A stretch of 64,000 nt of DNA from Aeromicrobium sp. Sec7.5 (GCF_036867135.1 NZ_JBAJIJ010000001.1:1860001-1924000); one strand, 5' to 3'. Positions 54,899 through 64,000 are shown, counted from the stretch's first letter. A program made the numbers and translations. The notes: generated by a model from the letters alone, not told the origin.

Positions 54899-55984
54899 CT
54901 AGGGGCGGAGGTGGCGGCGCACTGCGACGGCTGCGGTGCGGCCCGCGCGGTTGGCGCCGATCGTGGACGCCGACGGCCCATAGCCGACGAGCTGCACCCG
55001 GGGGTCGACGACGGACTCCGTCGCGGTCGCGCGCGTGGCCCCGAGCTGGATCCCCCCGCGCGAGGAACGCAGGTGCAGCGGCGCCAGGTGCTCGACGTCG
55101 GGGCGAAAGCCCGTGGCCCACAGGATCACGTCAACCGGCTCGAACGAGCCGTCGTCCCAGCGCACGCCGTCGGGCTCGACCCGCTGGAACATCGGCCGGC
55201 GCTCGTAGGCACCCAACCGCTCGGCCTCCGCCTCCTGCGGCCGCAGCATCAGTCCGGTGACACTGACGACGCTGCGGGGTGGCAGGCCCTGCTGCACCCG
55301 TTCGGCGACCATCGCGACGGCCTCGCGCCCCGCCTCGGGGTCGAACCTCCCGGTGCGCCACACCGGCTCGCGCCGCGTGACCCAGAGCGTGTCGGTGACC
55401 GGCCGCAGCGCCCCGAGGAACTGCACGGCCGACGCCCCACCCCCGACGACCAGCACGCGCTTCCCGCGGAAGTGCTCGCGGCCGGGGTAGCCCGCGGTGT
55501 GCAGCTGCTCCCCCGCGAACACCTCCTGGCCGGGATAGCGCGGGATGAACGGTCGCCGCCACGTGCCGCTGGCGTTCACGAGCGTCCTCGTGCGCCAGGT
55601 CCCTCCGCCGGAATCGACCAGCAGGAGCGCCGGGTCGTCGGGGTCCTGCCGCACGTGCTCGACCGGGACGGGTCGCTCGACGGGGAGTCCGTGGTCCTGC
55701 TCGTACGCCGCGAAGTAGGCCGGGACGAGCTCGTTGGCCCGCTCCGGCCCGACCGCCGCCGGCAGTGGGGCGTCGGGCAGGTCGGCCACACCGTGGACGT
55801 CGGCCATCGTCAAGGCGTCCCACCGGTGCTGCCAGGCTCCGCCGGCAGCGTCGTTCGCGTCGAGGACGACGTGGTCGATCCCGAGCCGGCGCAGGTGGAA
55901 CGAGGACGACAGGCCGGCCTGGCCGGCGCCGATCACGAGGCTGTCGAGCACCGCCTCGGTCGCCGGGTCCGTCGCCGGGGTCAC
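54899..55984 (-). CDS. FAD/NAD(P)-binding oxidoreductase (flavin monooxygenase-like)
   Basis: A 361-aa flavoprotein. The first Rossmann motif is [22 protein letters not shown] (FAD), the second [17 protein letters not shown] (NAD(P)H). [17 protein letters not shown] near the C-terminus is the ATG motif of this superfamily. It lacks a clear FMO signature FxGxxxHxxxY, although [15 protein letters not shown] is close. The substrate is unknown. GTG 55984 overlaps the mnmA TGA (GTGA), so it is translationally coupled to mnmA. Confidence 0.85.
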   Translation of the reverse strand: MTPATDPATEAVLDSLVIGAGQAGLSSSFHLRRLGIDHVVLDANDAAGGAWQHRWDALTMADVHGVADLPDAPLPAAVGPERANELVPAYFAAYEQDHGLPVERPVPVEHVRQDPDDPALLLVDSGGGTWRTRTLVNASGTWRRPFIPRYPGQEVFAGEQLHTAGYPGREHFRGKRVLVVGGGASAVQFLGALRPVTDTLWVTRREPVWRTGRFDPEAGREAVAMVAERVQQGLPPRSVVSVTGLMLRPQEAEAERLGAYERRPMFQRVEPDGVRWDDGSFEPVDVILWATGFRPDVEHLAPLHLRSSRGGIQLGATRATATESVVDPRVQLVGYGPSASTIGANRAGRTAAVAVRRHLRP

Positions 55985-57162
55985 GCCGGACTCGTGGACC
56001 GCCGCCGCGTCCGGGAGATCGTGGCCGAGCCGACGACCCGGGTGCCGTCGTAGACGACGCACGCCTGGCCGGGCGCGATGCCCTCGGCCGGGTCGAGCAG
56101 CTCGACGTGGACGGTGCTCGCTCGGTCGTCGTCCACTCCGGGATCACGATCGACACGGACCCGCGCCCGGTGCTCGGCACCGTGGGCGCGCAGCTGCACC
56201 GTGCACGTGATCTCGCGGGTCGGCGCCGCGGTGCACCACAGCGGCGAGACGCCGTCGAGCGCGTCGACGAGCAGCTGGTCGCGCGGCCCCACCGTGACGG
56301 TGCCCGACACGGGCTCGATGTCGAGCACGAACCGCGGCTTGCCGTCGTCGGCCGGCACGCCCAGGCGCAGGCCGCGGCGCTGTCCGATCGTGAAGGCGTA
56401 GGCACCGTCGTGCTCGCGCAGCACCTCGCCGGACTCGTCGACGATCGTGCCCGGACGAGGACCGATCTTCTCGGCCAGCCAGCCCGCGTTGTCGCCGTCA
56501 GCTACGAAGCAGATGTCGTGGCTGTCGGGCTTGCTCGCGACCTGCAGGCCGCGCTCCTCGGCCTCGCGGCGCACGTCCGGCTTGGTCGAGTCGCCCAGCG
56601 GGAAGTGCGACCGGCTCAGCTGGTCCTGCGTCAGCACGCCGAGGACGTAGCTCTGATCCTTGGCCATGTCGACCGCGCGATGCATCTCGACGAGTCCGTC
56701 GTCGCCCGTGCGCACCTGCGCGTAGTGACCTGTCACGACCCCGTCGAACCCGAGGGCGAGGGCCCGCTCCAGGACGGCCGCGAACTTGATCTTCTCGTTG
56801 CACCGCAGGCACGGGTTCGGAGTGCGACCGGCCTCGTACTCGCTGACGAAGTCGTCGACGACCGCCTCGGCGAACTCGTCGCTCATGTCCCAGACGTAGA
56901 ACGGGATGCCGATCGCGTCGGCGGCCCGGCGCGCGTCGTTCGAGTCCTCGATCGAGCAGCAGCCACGCGCACCCGACCGGTACGACTTGGGGTTGCGGCT
57001 GAGCGCCAGGTGCACGCCGGTGACCTCGTGGCCGGCGTCGACCGCGCGCGCCGCGGCAACGGCGGAGTCGACACCGCCGGACATCGCGGCGACGAGTCGC
57101 AGCCGCGCGCCCGTCATCCCCGCGCCCGTCATCCCCGCGCCCGTCATCGCCGTGCCCGTCAT
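55981..57162 (-). CDS. mnmA: tRNA-specific 2-thiouridylase
   Basis: Thiolates U34 of tRNA-Lys, -Glu and -Gln. The 393-aa protein has the PP-loop [13 protein letters not shown], the catalytic Cys in [31 protein letters not shown] and the second catalytic Cys in [12 protein letters not shown]. The N-terminus is a run of four MTGAx pentads encoded by a 15-bp tandem repeat, so four in-frame ATG codons exist (57162, 57147, 57132, 57117). The first overlaps the upstream desulfurase stop as ATGA, which favours it. The desulfurase probably supplies the sulfur. Confidence 0.94.
   Translation of the reverse strand: MTGTAMTGAGMTGAGMTGARLRLVAAMSGGVDSAVAAARAVDAGHEVTGVHLALSRNPKSYRSGARGCCSIEDSNDARRAADAIGIPFYVWDMSDEFAEAVVDDFVSEYEAGRTPNPCLRCNEKIKFAAVLERALALGFDGVVTGHYAQVRTGDDGLVEMHRAVDMAKDQSYVLGVLTQDQLSRSHFPLGDSTKPDVRREAEERGLQVASKPDSHDICFVADGDNAGWLAEKIGPRPGTIVDESGEVLREHDGAYAFTIGQRRGLRLGVPADDGKPRFVLDIEPVSGTVTVGPRDQLLVDALDGVSPLWCTAAPTREITCTVQLRAHGAEHRARVRVDRDPGVDDDRASTVHVELLDPAEGIAPGQACVVYDGTRVVGSATISRTRRRSTSPA
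57103..57162. repeat. 15-bp tandem repeat at the mnmA 5' end
   Basis: Four copies of a 15-bp unit (minus strand ATGACGGGCGCGGGG and variants) encode [15 protein letters not shown] and MTGAR. Each copy carries an in-frame ATG, so copy number could change the start without a frame change. Confidence 0.8.
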
Positions 57163-58397
57163 CGCTGCCTCACCGCCCGCGCCGCGCTCGCGCGGTCATG
57201 GACCTCGGGCAGGACGGCCAGCACCCGGTCGATCTCGGCGTCGGTGGTGGTGCGGCCCAGGCTGAACCGCAGCGACCCGGCGGCGGCGTCCTCGTCGTAG
57301 CCCATCGCGAGCAGGACGTGGCTGGGCTGCGGGACGCCGGCGGTGCAGGCCGATCCGGTCGAGACCTCGATGCCGTGGGCGTCGAACAGCATCAGCATCG
57401 CGTCGCCGTCGCAGCCCGGGAACGTCACGTGGGCGACGTGCGGGAGGCGCTGGTCGGGACCTGACGGACCGTTGACCACGGCGTCGGGCACCAGGTGGAG
57501 GATGCCGGCGACGAGTCGGCCGCGGAGGGCCTCGAGGCGCTCCGCCTCCGCCGCCTGCGACCGGACCGACACGTCGACCGCGGCGGCGAACGAGGCGACG
57601 AGCGGTGCACCGAGGGTGCCCGACCGCACGTCGCGCTCCTGACCACCGCCGTGGAGCAGGGGCATGAGGTCCAGCTCACGCACCGCGAGGAGCGCCCCGA
57701 CACCGACCGGGCCACCGAGCTTGTGGGCCGTGACGGTCATGGCGTCGAGCCCGCTGGCGCCGAAGTCGATCGCCAGGTGACCCGCCGCCTGCACGGCATC
57801 ACTGTGCACGGGGATGCCGTGCTGCTTCGCCAGCGCGACGACCTCGGAGATCGGCTGGATGGAGCCCATCTCGTTGTTGGCCCACATCGTGGTGATCGCC
57901 GCGACGGCGCGCGGGTCGACGTCGATCGAGTCGCGCAGGTCGTCGAGCCGCAGCACCCCGTGACGGTCGACCGCGGTCGTGACGATGTCGGCCCCCTGCT
58001 CCTTGCCGAGCCAGACGACCGGGTCGAGCAGGGCGTGGTGCTCGATCGCGCTGAAGAGCAGGCGGCGGCGGGCCGGATCCTGCGCGTGCCGCGACCAGTA
58101 CAGGCCCTTGATGGCCAGGTTGTTGGCCTCGGTGCCACCGGACGTGAACACGACCTCGCTGGGACGTGCGCCGAGTCGCTCGGCGATGAGCTCGCGCGAC
58201 TCCTCGACGACGCGCCGCGCCGCGCGTCCGGAGGCGTGCAGCGACGACGGGTTGCCCGTGTGTCCGAGCTGCTCGGTCAGGACAGCGATCGCCTCTGTCA
58301 CCATCGGCGTGGTCGCCGCATGGTCGAGGTACACCGGAGGGTGCTGCTCGGGGCTGCGCTGCTCGTGGCTGCGCTGCTCGGGACGGGGGACGCTCAT
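57159..58397 (-). CDS. Cysteine desulfurase (IscS/NifS type)
   Basis: A PLP enzyme of 412 aa releasing sulfur from cysteine. It has [25 protein letters not shown], the PLP Lys in [13 protein letters not shown] and the catalytic Cys in [17 protein letters not shown]. The first about 20 residues are a short EQRS-repeat encoded by an 18-bp repeat, unlike the family start. Overlap with mnmA points to tRNA thiolation as the main client. ATG 58397 has weak upstream signals. A second desulfurase lies upstream at 58436-59548. Confidence 0.92.
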   Translation of the reverse strand: MSVPRPEQRSHEQRSPEQHPPVYLDHAATTPMVTEAIAVLTEQLGHTGNPSSLHASGRAARRVVEESRELIAERLGARPSEVVFTSGGTEANNLAIKGLYWSRHAQDPARRRLLFSAIEHHALLDPVVWLGKEQGADIVTTAVDRHGVLRLDDLRDSIDVDPRAVAAITTMWANNEMGSIQPISEVVALAKQHGIPVHSDAVQAAGHLAIDFGASGLDAMTVTAHKLGGPVGVGALLAVRELDLMPLLHGGGQERDVRSGTLGAPLVASFAAAVDVSVRSQAAEAERLEALRGRLVAGILHLVPDAVVNGPSGPDQRLPHVAHVTFPGCDGDAMLMLFDAHGIEVSTGSACTAGVPQPSHVLLAMGYDEDAAAGSLRFSLGRTTTDAEIDRVLAVLPEVHDRASAARAVRQR

Positions 58398-58435
58398 GGT
58401 CGTTCCAGCGTAGACCGCACGTTCACGCGCCGGGA

Positions 58436-59548
58436 TCAGGCACAGACCTCGACCACCGCGCGGGCCGCGTCATCGAGCTGGGCGGCGGTGACGGCCGCCC
58501 CGAACGTGAAGCGCACGGCGGTCTGCGCGACCTCGCGCTCCAGGCCCATCGCCGTCAGCACGTGGCTGGGCTCGTCGCTGCCGGCGTGGCAGGCCGATCC
58601 GCTGGACACGACGACGCCGCGCCGCTCGAGGTCGAGCAGGATCGACTCCCCCGAGCGCCCCGGGAACACGAAGGACGCGCTGCCCGGCAGCCGGTGGACG
58701 CGATGGCCCGTGAGCCGGGCCGTGGGCGCGCCCGCGAGCACCTGCTCGACGAAGCGGTCGCGGAGTGCGGCGACGCCCGACGCGTCCGGCCGAGCGGCGC
58801 GGACGGCGGCCGCCAGGCCCACCGCCGAGGCGACGTTCTCGGTGCCGGACCGTCGACCGTGCTCCTGGCCGCCCCCGTGCAGGAGTGGCTCGAACCGGAC
58901 CCGCCGCGCGACGAACAGCACGCCCACGCCCTTCGGGGCGCCGAGCTTGTGGCCCGAGAGGCTGAGCGCCTGCACCCCGAGGCGCGCGACGTCCAGGTCG
59001 AGCCATCCGGCGCCCTGCACCGCATCGGTGTGGAAGGGGACGCCCCGCTCGGCCGCGACCGCCGACAGCGCGGCGACGTCCTGCACCGTGCCGACCTCGT
59101 TGCTCGCGAGCTGCACGCTCACGACGGCAGTGTCGTCGCGGAGCGCGGCGGCGAGCTCGTCGGGCGCGACCCGCCCGAACGCGTCGACGCCGATCTCGGT
59201 GACCTCGAAGCCCTGGCGCGCGAGCCAGGCGGCCGACTCCAGGACGGCCGGGTGCTCGATCGCGCTCACCACGACGTGGCGACCGCGGGTCGAGGCGAGG
59301 GCCAGGCCCTTGACCGCCGCGTTGTCGGACTCGGTGCCGCCCGAGGTGAACGTGATCTCCCCCGGCCGCGCGCCGAGGAACGTGGCGACGTCGCGGCGCG
59401 CGTCCTCGAGGGCGCGGCGGGCGAGCTCTCCGGGCTCGTGCGTGCTGGAGGGGTTGCCGAACGTGCCGGTGAGGTACGGCCACATCGCCTCGAGCACGTC
59501 ACGCCGCACCGGGGTGGTGGCGGCTTCGTCCAGGTACACGGTGCTCAT
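58436..59548 (-). CDS. Cysteine desulfurase, NifS-like, associated with nadABC
   Basis: A 370-aa PLP enzyme, second of a tandem pair. It has VYLDEAATTPVR, TSGGTESDNAAVKG, LSGHKLGAPKGVGVLF (PLP Lys) and VSSGSACHAGSDEPSHVL (catalytic Cys). It follows nadC. NifS-type genes next to nadABC are known from Bacillus and other genera, where they serve the NadA 4Fe-4S cluster. I chose ATG 59548 because the conserved text begins there. The frame continues 12 codons upstream into a repeat. Overall identity with the neighbour is limited, consistent with different clients. Confidence 0.9.
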   Translation of the reverse strand: MSTVYLDEAATTPVRRDVLEAMWPYLTGTFGNPSSTHEPGELARRALEDARRDVATFLGARPGEITFTSGGTESDNAAVKGLALASTRGRHVVVSAIEHPAVLESAAWLARQGFEVTEIGVDAFGRVAPDELAAALRDDTAVVSVQLASNEVGTVQDVAALSAVAAERGVPFHTDAVQGAGWLDLDVARLGVQALSLSGHKLGAPKGVGVLFVARRVRFEPLLHGGGQEHGRRSGTENVASAVGLAAAVRAARPDASGVAALRDRFVEQVLAGAPTARLTGHRVHRLPGSASFVFPGRSGESILLDLERRGVVVSSGSACHAGSDEPSHVLTAMGLEREVAQTAVRFTFGAAVTAAQLDDAARAVVEVCA

Positions 59549-59549
59549 T

Positions 59550-59613
59550 CCCGCCCAGGGCCCGGGACCCCTGCCGGCACCCATCCCCGCCCAAGGCCCG
59601 GGACCCCTGCCGG
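59550..59613. repeat. 28-bp direct repeat between nadC and the desulfurase
   Basis: CCCGCCCAGGGCCCGGGACC and the next 8 bases occur at 59550-59577 and again at 59586-59613 with one mismatch, period 36. The unit contains the palindrome GGCCCGGG. It fills the 67-nt gap between the two genes. Confidence 0.7.
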
Positions 59614-59615
59614 GG

Positions 59616-60458
59616 TCACCGGGTGATCCTCATGTCGAGGCCCAGGTCGAGCGCGCGGACACCGTGGGTGAGGGCGCCGACGCTGATGACGTCGACGCCG
59701 GTCTCGGCGATCGCGCCGACGCTCTCGAGGTTGACCCCGCCGCTGGCCTCGACGATGGCCCGGCCGGCGACGACCTCGACCCCCGTGCGCAGGTCCTCGA
59801 GGGCGAAGTTGTCGAGCATGATCGTGTCGACGCCACCGGCGAGCACGGGCTCGACCTGGCCCAGCCGGTCGACCTCCACCTCGAGGTGCATCGTGTGCGG
59901 GATCTGGGCCCGGGCGGCCGTGATGGCGGCGGTGATGTCGTCGGTCAGGGCGAGGTGGTTGTCCTTGGCCATGACGGCGTCCGAGAGCGAGAAGCGGTGG
60001 TTGTGCCCACCCCCGCAGCGCACGGCGTGCCGCTCGAGGACGCGCAAGCCGGGCGTGGTCTTGCGGGTGTCGACGACGCGCGCCCGGGTGTGGGCGACCG
60101 CCGCGACGTACTGCGAGGTCAGGGTGGCGATGCCGCACATCCGCTGCAGGAGGTTCAGCGCGATGCGTTCGCCGCGGAGGATGGCGCGCGCCGGCCCGCT
60201 GATCGTGGCGAGCACGTCACCCGCGGCGAACTCCTCCCCGTCATCGATGTGCAGCACGACCTCGACGGTCGGGTCGACCTCGTCGAACACGACCTCGAGC
60301 ACCTGCACCCCGGCCATGACACCGGGCTCGCGCGCGACGACGTCGGCCGTGGCGACGGCGGCGGCGGGGACGAACACCTGCGACGTGACGTCCCCGGAGG
60401 GGGCGTCCTCGGCGAGCGCCGCCACGACGACGGGTCGGATCTGCGCGGGCTCAAGCAC
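59616..60458 (-). CDS. nadC: Nicotinate-nucleotide pyrophosphorylase (carboxylating)
   Basis: Converts quinolinate and PRPP to nicotinate mononucleotide. The 280-aa protein has EDAPSGDVTS, ALNLLQRMCGIATLT, VVDTRKTTPGLRVLERHAVRCGGGHNHRFSLSD (PRPP/quinolinate site) and IMLDNFALEDLR, ending VISVGALTHGVRALDLGLDM. GTG 60458 overlaps the end of nadB by 8 nt, so it is coupled to it. Confidence 0.95.
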   Translation of the reverse strand: MLEPAQIRPVVVAALAEDAPSGDVTSQVFVPAAAVATADVVAREPGVMAGVQVLEVVFDEVDPTVEVVLHIDDGEEFAAGDVLATISGPARAILRGERIALNLLQRMCGIATLTSQYVAAVAHTRARVVDTRKTTPGLRVLERHAVRCGGGHNHRFSLSDAVMAKDNHLALTDDITAAITAARAQIPHTMHLEVEVDRLGQVEPVLAGGVDTIMLDNFALEDLRTGVEVVAGRAIVEASGGVNLESVGAIAETGVDVISVGALTHGVRALDLGLDMRITR

Positions 60459-61980
60459 GTCGCTCCCCAGCCGCGGTCACCACGACACCGCTGTGGACGC
60501 CCGGACCGTCGCCCGGCTCCGGGAAGTCGATCCGGAAGTGCCCACCCCGCGACTCCCGCCGCGCCAGTGCGCTGGCGACGACGGCCTGGGCGACGACGTG
60601 CAGGTTGGCGTCCTCGGCCGACTTCGCGTCGGTGGCAGCAGGCACGGACCAGCGCGCGAGCTCGGCGGCGGCGGCGGACAGCCCAGCACCGTCGCGCGTC
60701 AGCCCGGCCGCGTCCCACATGAGCTGCTGCAGGTCGGCCCTGCTCGAGAGCACCCCGCCGCTCGGCAGGTGCACGACGATCGGTTCGGCCCACTCCTCGT
60801 CGAAGACGTGGTCGGGGACCCCCGCCGGGTCCAGGGCCGCGTCGACGACACGGCGGCCGTAGACGGCGCCCTCGAGCAGCGAGTTCGACGCCAGCCGGTT
60901 CGCGCCGTGCAGGCCGTTGCAGGCGACCTCCCCGACGGCGAAGAGCCCCGGCAGCGACGTCCGTGCCCAGAGATCGGTGCGCACGCCACCCATGAAGTAG
61001 TGCGCCGCCGGGGTGACAGGGATCGGGTCGCGGTCCCACGCGAACCCCCGCGCGCGCACGGCCGCGTCAATCGTGGGGAAGCGCTTCGCGAGGAACTCCG
61101 CGCCGAGGGCCGTGGCATCGAGCCGCACGGGCGCACCCCCCTGCAGCGCCATCTGGGCCGCGATCCCACGAGCGACGACGTCGCGGGGAGCCAGCTCGGC
61201 ATCCGGGTGGACGTCGACCATGAAGCGGCGTCCACCCGCGTCGACCAGCACGGCGCCCTCACCTCGCACCGCCTCGGACACCAGGTGGTTGCCCGGAGCC
61301 GCCAGGGACGTCGGGTGGAACTGGTAGAACTCCAGGTCGGCCGCGACCGCGCCCGCCCGCAGAGCCATTGCCAGGCCGTCGCCCGTGGCCACCGCCGGGT
61401 TGGTCGTGTACGGGTACAGCTGGCCGGCCCCGCCCGTCGCCAGGACGACGGCATCGGCGTCGATGCGGTCCCCGTCGAGGAGCGTGACGCCCACGACCCG
61501 GCCGTCCTCGACCACGAGGTCGACGGCGGTGGTGTTCTCACGGACCACGACCGACGAGTCACGCAGGCGGTCGATCAGCGCCGCCGCGATCGCCGCACCC
61601 GTGGCGTCGCCGCCCGCGTGCAGGATGCGCTCGTGCGAGTGCGCGGCCTCGAGCCCGCGGGCCAGGACGCCGTCGTGCACGTCGAACAGCACGCCGCGGT
61701 CGATCAGGTGCTGCACGGCCTCGGGCCCCTCAGCGCAGAGCACCTCGACGGCCTCGTCGTCGGACAGGCCGGCGCCGGCGGCCAGGGTGTCGGCCACGTG
61801 CTCGCCGACCGTGTCGTCGCTCGAGGTCACGACCGCGACGCCGCCCTGGGCGAACCAGGTGTTGGACGACTCGAGCGTGGCCTTCGTGAGCAGCGTGACC
61901 GAGACACCCGGGCGCCCGTCGGCGTCCAGGGCCGCGGTGAGTCCCGCGACACCGCTGCCGACCACCAGGAGATGAGTCAT
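60451..61980 (-). CDS. nadB: L-aspartate oxidase
   Basis: Oxidises aspartate to iminoaspartate with FAD, the first step of de novo NAD synthesis. The 509-aa protein has LLVVGSGVAGLTAALDA (FAD), SNTWFAQGGVAVV, HERILHAGGDATG, ATGGAGQLYPYTTNP, FYQFHPTSL and VGEVACNGLHGANRLASNSLLEGAVYG. ATG 61980 lies 9 nt after the nadA stop. Confidence 0.95.
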   Translation of the reverse strand: MTHLLVVGSGVAGLTAALDADGRPGVSVTLLTKATLESSNTWFAQGGVAVVTSSDDTVGEHVADTLAAGAGLSDDEAVEVLCAEGPEAVQHLIDRGVLFDVHDGVLARGLEAAHSHERILHAGGDATGAAIAAALIDRLRDSSVVVRENTTAVDLVVEDGRVVGVTLLDGDRIDADAVVLATGGAGQLYPYTTNPAVATGDGLAMALRAGAVAADLEFYQFHPTSLAAPGNHLVSEAVRGEGAVLVDAGGRRFMVDVHPDAELAPRDVVARGIAAQMALQGGAPVRLDATALGAEFLAKRFPTIDAAVRARGFAWDRDPIPVTPAAHYFMGGVRTDLWARTSLPGLFAVGEVACNGLHGANRLASNSLLEGAVYGRRVVDAALDPAGVPDHVFDEEWAEPIVVHLPSGGVLSSRADLQQLMWDAAGLTRDGAGLSAAAAELARWSVPAATDAKSAEDANLHVVAQAVVASALARRESRGGHFRIDFPEPGDGPGVHSGVVVTAAGERRA

Positions 61981-61989
61981 GAGGAGCTC

Positions 61990-63291
61990 CTACTTCGGCA
62001 GCGCCGCGAGCATGCGCTCGAGCGCGACCTTGGCGTGCGTGGCGACCTCGTCGTCGACCACGATCTCGTTGCGGACCTCGCCCTCGAGCAGGCCGTCGAG
62101 CACCCACGCGAGGTAGCCGGGATGGATCCGGTACATCGTCGAGCACGGGCAGATGACCGGGTCGAGGCAGAAGATCGTGCGGTCCGGGTACTCGGCGGCG
62201 AGCCGGTTGACCATGTTGATCTCGGTGCCGATCGCGATGACGTCGCCGGGCTCGCTGGCCGCGACGAACTTGCGGATGACGTCGGTCGACCCGGCGGCGT
62301 CGGCGGCGTCGACGACCGGCATGGGGCTCTCCGGGTGGACGACGACCTTGACGCCCGGGTGCTCGGCCCTCGCACGGTCGATCTGGGCCACGGTGAATCG
62401 CTTGTGCACCGAGCAGAAGCCCGGCCACAGCAGGACCCGGGCGTCACGCAGCTCCTGGGGCTCGACGCCCAGCCCGGGCTTGCGCGGGTTGATCATCGGC
62501 ATCTGCTCGAGCGGCACGCCCATGGCCTTGCCGGTGTTGCGGCCGAGGTGCTGGTCGGGGAAGAACAGGACGCGCCGCCCCCGCTCGAAGGCCCACTCGA
62601 GCACCGTCGCGGCGTTCGACGACGTGCACACGATGCCGCCGTGGCGACCGCAGAACGCCTTGAGCGCCGCCGAGGAGTTCATGTACGTGACCGGGATGAC
62701 GGAGGCTCTACCGTCTGCCGCCCCCGGCCCGGCACCCCCGCCGGTGCCGTCCGCCGCCGCGTCCTCGTCGGCGTAGAGCTCCATGAGCTCCTCCCACGCC
62801 GACTCGACCGAGTCCTCGTCGGCCATGTCGGCCATCGAGCAGCCGGCCGCGAGGTTGGGGAGGATCACGTGCTGCTCGGGAAGCGCCAGGATGTCGGCGG
62901 TCTCGGCCATGAAGTGCACCCCGCAGAACACGATCGTCTCGGCCTCCGGCTTGGTGAGCGCGGCGTTCGCCAGCTGGAACGAGTCGCCCACGAAGTCGGC
63001 GTGCTGCACGACCTCGTCGCGCTGGTAGAAGTGCCCCAGGATCACGAGCCTGTCGCCCAGCGTCTCCTTGGCGCGGACGATGCGGGCGTGCAGCTCGGCC
63101 TCGTCCATGCGCTGGTAGGCCACCGGCAGCTGACCGGGGCGCACGACGGGATCGGGGATCACGTCGTCCTCCGAGGCGCCCGGGCCGTAGCCCGGGCTGA
63201 GGTCGAAGGCCCATGGCCCTGCCGCGAGATCGGCGTCGCAGCTGGCCTCGGGCGAGGTAGTGATGAGCTCGTCGACGGAGAAGGTGGTCAT
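61990..63291 (-). CDS. nadA: Quinolinate synthase
   Basis: A 4Fe-4S enzyme joining iminoaspartate and DHAP to quinolinate. The 433-aa protein has LGHFYQRDEVVQHADFVGDSF, IVFCGVHFMAETA (cluster Cys), MNSSAALKAFCGRHGGIVCTSSNA (Cys) and LDPVICPCSTMYRI (Cys). An Ala/Gly-rich insertion (ADEDAAADGTGGGAGPGAAD) interrupts the middle. The first about 60 residues are an actinobacterial N-terminal extension. ATG 63291 overlaps the nrtR TGA as ATGA and has GGGAGTC as ribosome site. Confidence 0.94.
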   Translation of the reverse strand: MTTFSVDELITTSPEASCDADLAAGPWAFDLSPGYGPGASEDDVIPDPVVRPGQLPVAYQRMDEAELHARIVRAKETLGDRLVILGHFYQRDEVVQHADFVGDSFQLANAALTKPEAETIVFCGVHFMAETADILALPEQHVILPNLAAGCSMADMADEDSVESAWEELMELYADEDAAADGTGGGAGPGAADGRASVIPVTYMNSSAALKAFCGRHGGIVCTSSNAATVLEWAFERGRRVLFFPDQHLGRNTGKAMGVPLEQMPMINPRKPGLGVEPQELRDARVLLWPGFCSVHKRFTVAQIDRARAEHPGVKVVVHPESPMPVVDAADAAGSTDVIRKFVAASEPGDVIAIGTEINMVNRLAAEYPDRTIFCLDPVICPCSTMYRIHPGYLAWVLDGLLEGEVRNEIVVDDEVATHAKVALERMLAALPK

Positions 63292-63950
63292 CGGGACTCC
63301 CTTTCGAAGGACAGGGTGGTGCGGGACGTGGTGGGGTCGTGCCGGTAGAGGGCCGGGGGGCGGTGGCTGAGGCCTTCCAGGCAGCGACCCGTGGCCTGGA
63401 GCCGCCCGCGCATCTGGCGGCGGAAGTTCGCCGGATCGAGCTGGCGCCCGAGGACCGCCTCGTAGACCTCCCGCAGCTGCGCGAGCGTGAACTCGTCGGG
63501 CAGGAAGCCGTAGGCGATCGGCGAGTAGGTGATCTTGGCCCGCAGGCGGGCGAGGGCGTACTCGACGATGTCGTCGTGGTCGAAGGCCAGGCCCGACACC
63601 TCGTCGGCGACGAACCACTCGACGTTCGGGATCGGCACGACCTGGGCATCCTCCTCGGCGCGCACGAGGGCCCAGTAGACGATCGAGACCACCCGGTCGG
63701 GCGAGCGGTCGACCCGACCGAAGGCGTAGAGCTGCTCGAGGTAGTGGGGCGCCAGGCCCGTCGTGCGCTCGAGCGTGTGGCGCGCCGACGACGCGAGGTC
63801 CTCGTGCGACTCGAGCGGGCCGCCGGGCAGCGCCCAGCGACCCTCGAAGGGCTCACGGATGCGGCGCACGAGCGGCAGCCAGATCGTGGGACTCCCGGTG
63901 ACGGGGTGGGGACGCAGCGCGAAGATCACGGTGGACACCGCGAGGGCCAC
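63288..63950 (-). CDS. nrtR: Nudix-related transcriptional regulator of NAD biosynthesis (start may lie outside)
   Basis: The 220-aa protein is an N-terminal Nudix-like domain (ALPGGPLESHEDLASSARHTLERTTGL in place of a catalytic Nudix box) with a C-terminal winged-helix region (LPDEFTLAQLREVYEAVLGRQLDPANFRRQM). This is the NrtR layout, an ADP-ribose/NAD-responsive repressor. Position at the head of nadA-nadB-nadC-nifS fits. GTG 63950 is the only in-window start, but the frame stays open to the right edge, so a longer N-terminus is possible. Its operator would lie past the edge. Confidence 0.85.
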   Translation of the reverse strand: MALAVSTVIFALRPHPVTGSPTIWLPLVRRIREPFEGRWALPGGPLESHEDLASSARHTLERTTGLAPHYLEQLYAFGRVDRSPDRVVSIVYWALVRAEEDAQVVPIPNVEWFVADEVSGLAFDHDDIVEYALARLRAKITYSPIAYGFLPDEFTLAQLREVYEAVLGRQLDPANFRRQMRGRLQATGRCLEGLSHRPPALYRHDPTTSRTTLSFERESR

Positions 63951-64000
63951 CCGCTCGTCGGTCTCGGCGCCGGAGTCACGGGTCGCCGCGAGGTCGGACT

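Noticed and set aside
59623-63348. Very long open frame on the plus strand opposite nadC, nadB and nadA
   Set aside because: It is a GC-bias shadow of real minus-strand genes with clear families. It has Arg/Gly/His-rich composition and no domains.

Overview
The window is a dense, high-GC actinobacterial chromosome segment. Several features point to the Nocardioidaceae, in an Aeromicrobium- or Nocardioides-like lineage: a ParC-type topoisomerase IV subunit, a DUF222 (13E12) gene, an NrtR-nadABC-nifS locus, a MocR/YczE pair, the gatCAB, ligA and mnmA neighbourhoods, frequent GTG starts, and many promoters whose -10 box lies about 6 nt before the start codon (leaderless mRNAs). The genus is inferred from gene content and not from a marker comparison. 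I saw no phage, insertion sequence, CRISPR array, tRNA or rRNA.

Layout. 0-10.6 kb: a partial DUF5998 gene, a Pat-type protein acetyltransferase, parC, an LppX/LprG-like lipoprotein, an MFS exporter, an LTA-synthase-like phosphoglycerol transferase and a beta-carbonic anhydrase. 10.6-15.2 kb (minus strand): an SLH-Ig-CAP surface protein, dusB, a lipoprotein and glyS. 15.3-18.3 kb: the zinc island znuA-znuC-znuB-zur. 18.3-22.8 kb: an uncharacterised 305-aa protein, a truncated DUF222 gene, an ElaA-like acetyltransferase and two related membrane-anchored proteins. 22.8-41.7 kb: branched-chain amino-acid biosynthesis (cimA, ilvE, leuB, ilvC, ilvN, ilvB, ilvD, nearly all minus strand), interleaved with aspA, a methyltransferase, a MocR/YczE pair, four tandem small lipoproteins and a zinc-ribbon SDR protein. 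41.7-45.8 kb: an AAA-type ATPase, an ATP-grasp protein, a patatin and an alpha/beta hydrolase. 45.8-57.2 kb: gatBAC, ppk2, a ligA-DUF1272-DinB cluster, a MetE-like protein, a flavoprotein and mnmA. 57.2-64 kb: two cysteine desulfurases and nadC-nadB-nadA-nrtR.

How it works together. CimA makes the 2-ketobutyrate precursor of isoleucine. IlvBN, IlvC, IlvD and IlvE complete isoleucine and valine, and LeuB supplies the leucine branch. Two of these units, cimA and ilvBNC, each begin with a very short leader peptide rich in Ile/Val or Leu/Val codons, followed by a hairpin plus T-run. This is the layout of ribosome-mediated transcription attenuation. NadB and NadA build quinolinate, NadC converts it to NaMN, the adjacent NifS-like desulfurase probably serves the NadA iron-sulfur cluster, and NrtR is the expected NAD-sensing repressor. 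The other desulfurase overlaps mnmA, as expected for a sulfur donor in tRNA 2-thiouridine formation.

The most unusual locus is at 29.75-30.07 kb. There, a predicted leaderless 15-aa leader peptide overlaps a 10-bp hairpin and precedes a 33-aa ORF. The strong Shine-Dalgarno of that ORF is complementary over 11 bp to an upstream segment, which suggests a riboregulated small-protein gene. A second notable site is the palindromic double -10 element between cimA and its divergent neighbour, with a short leader frame the same distance away on each side.
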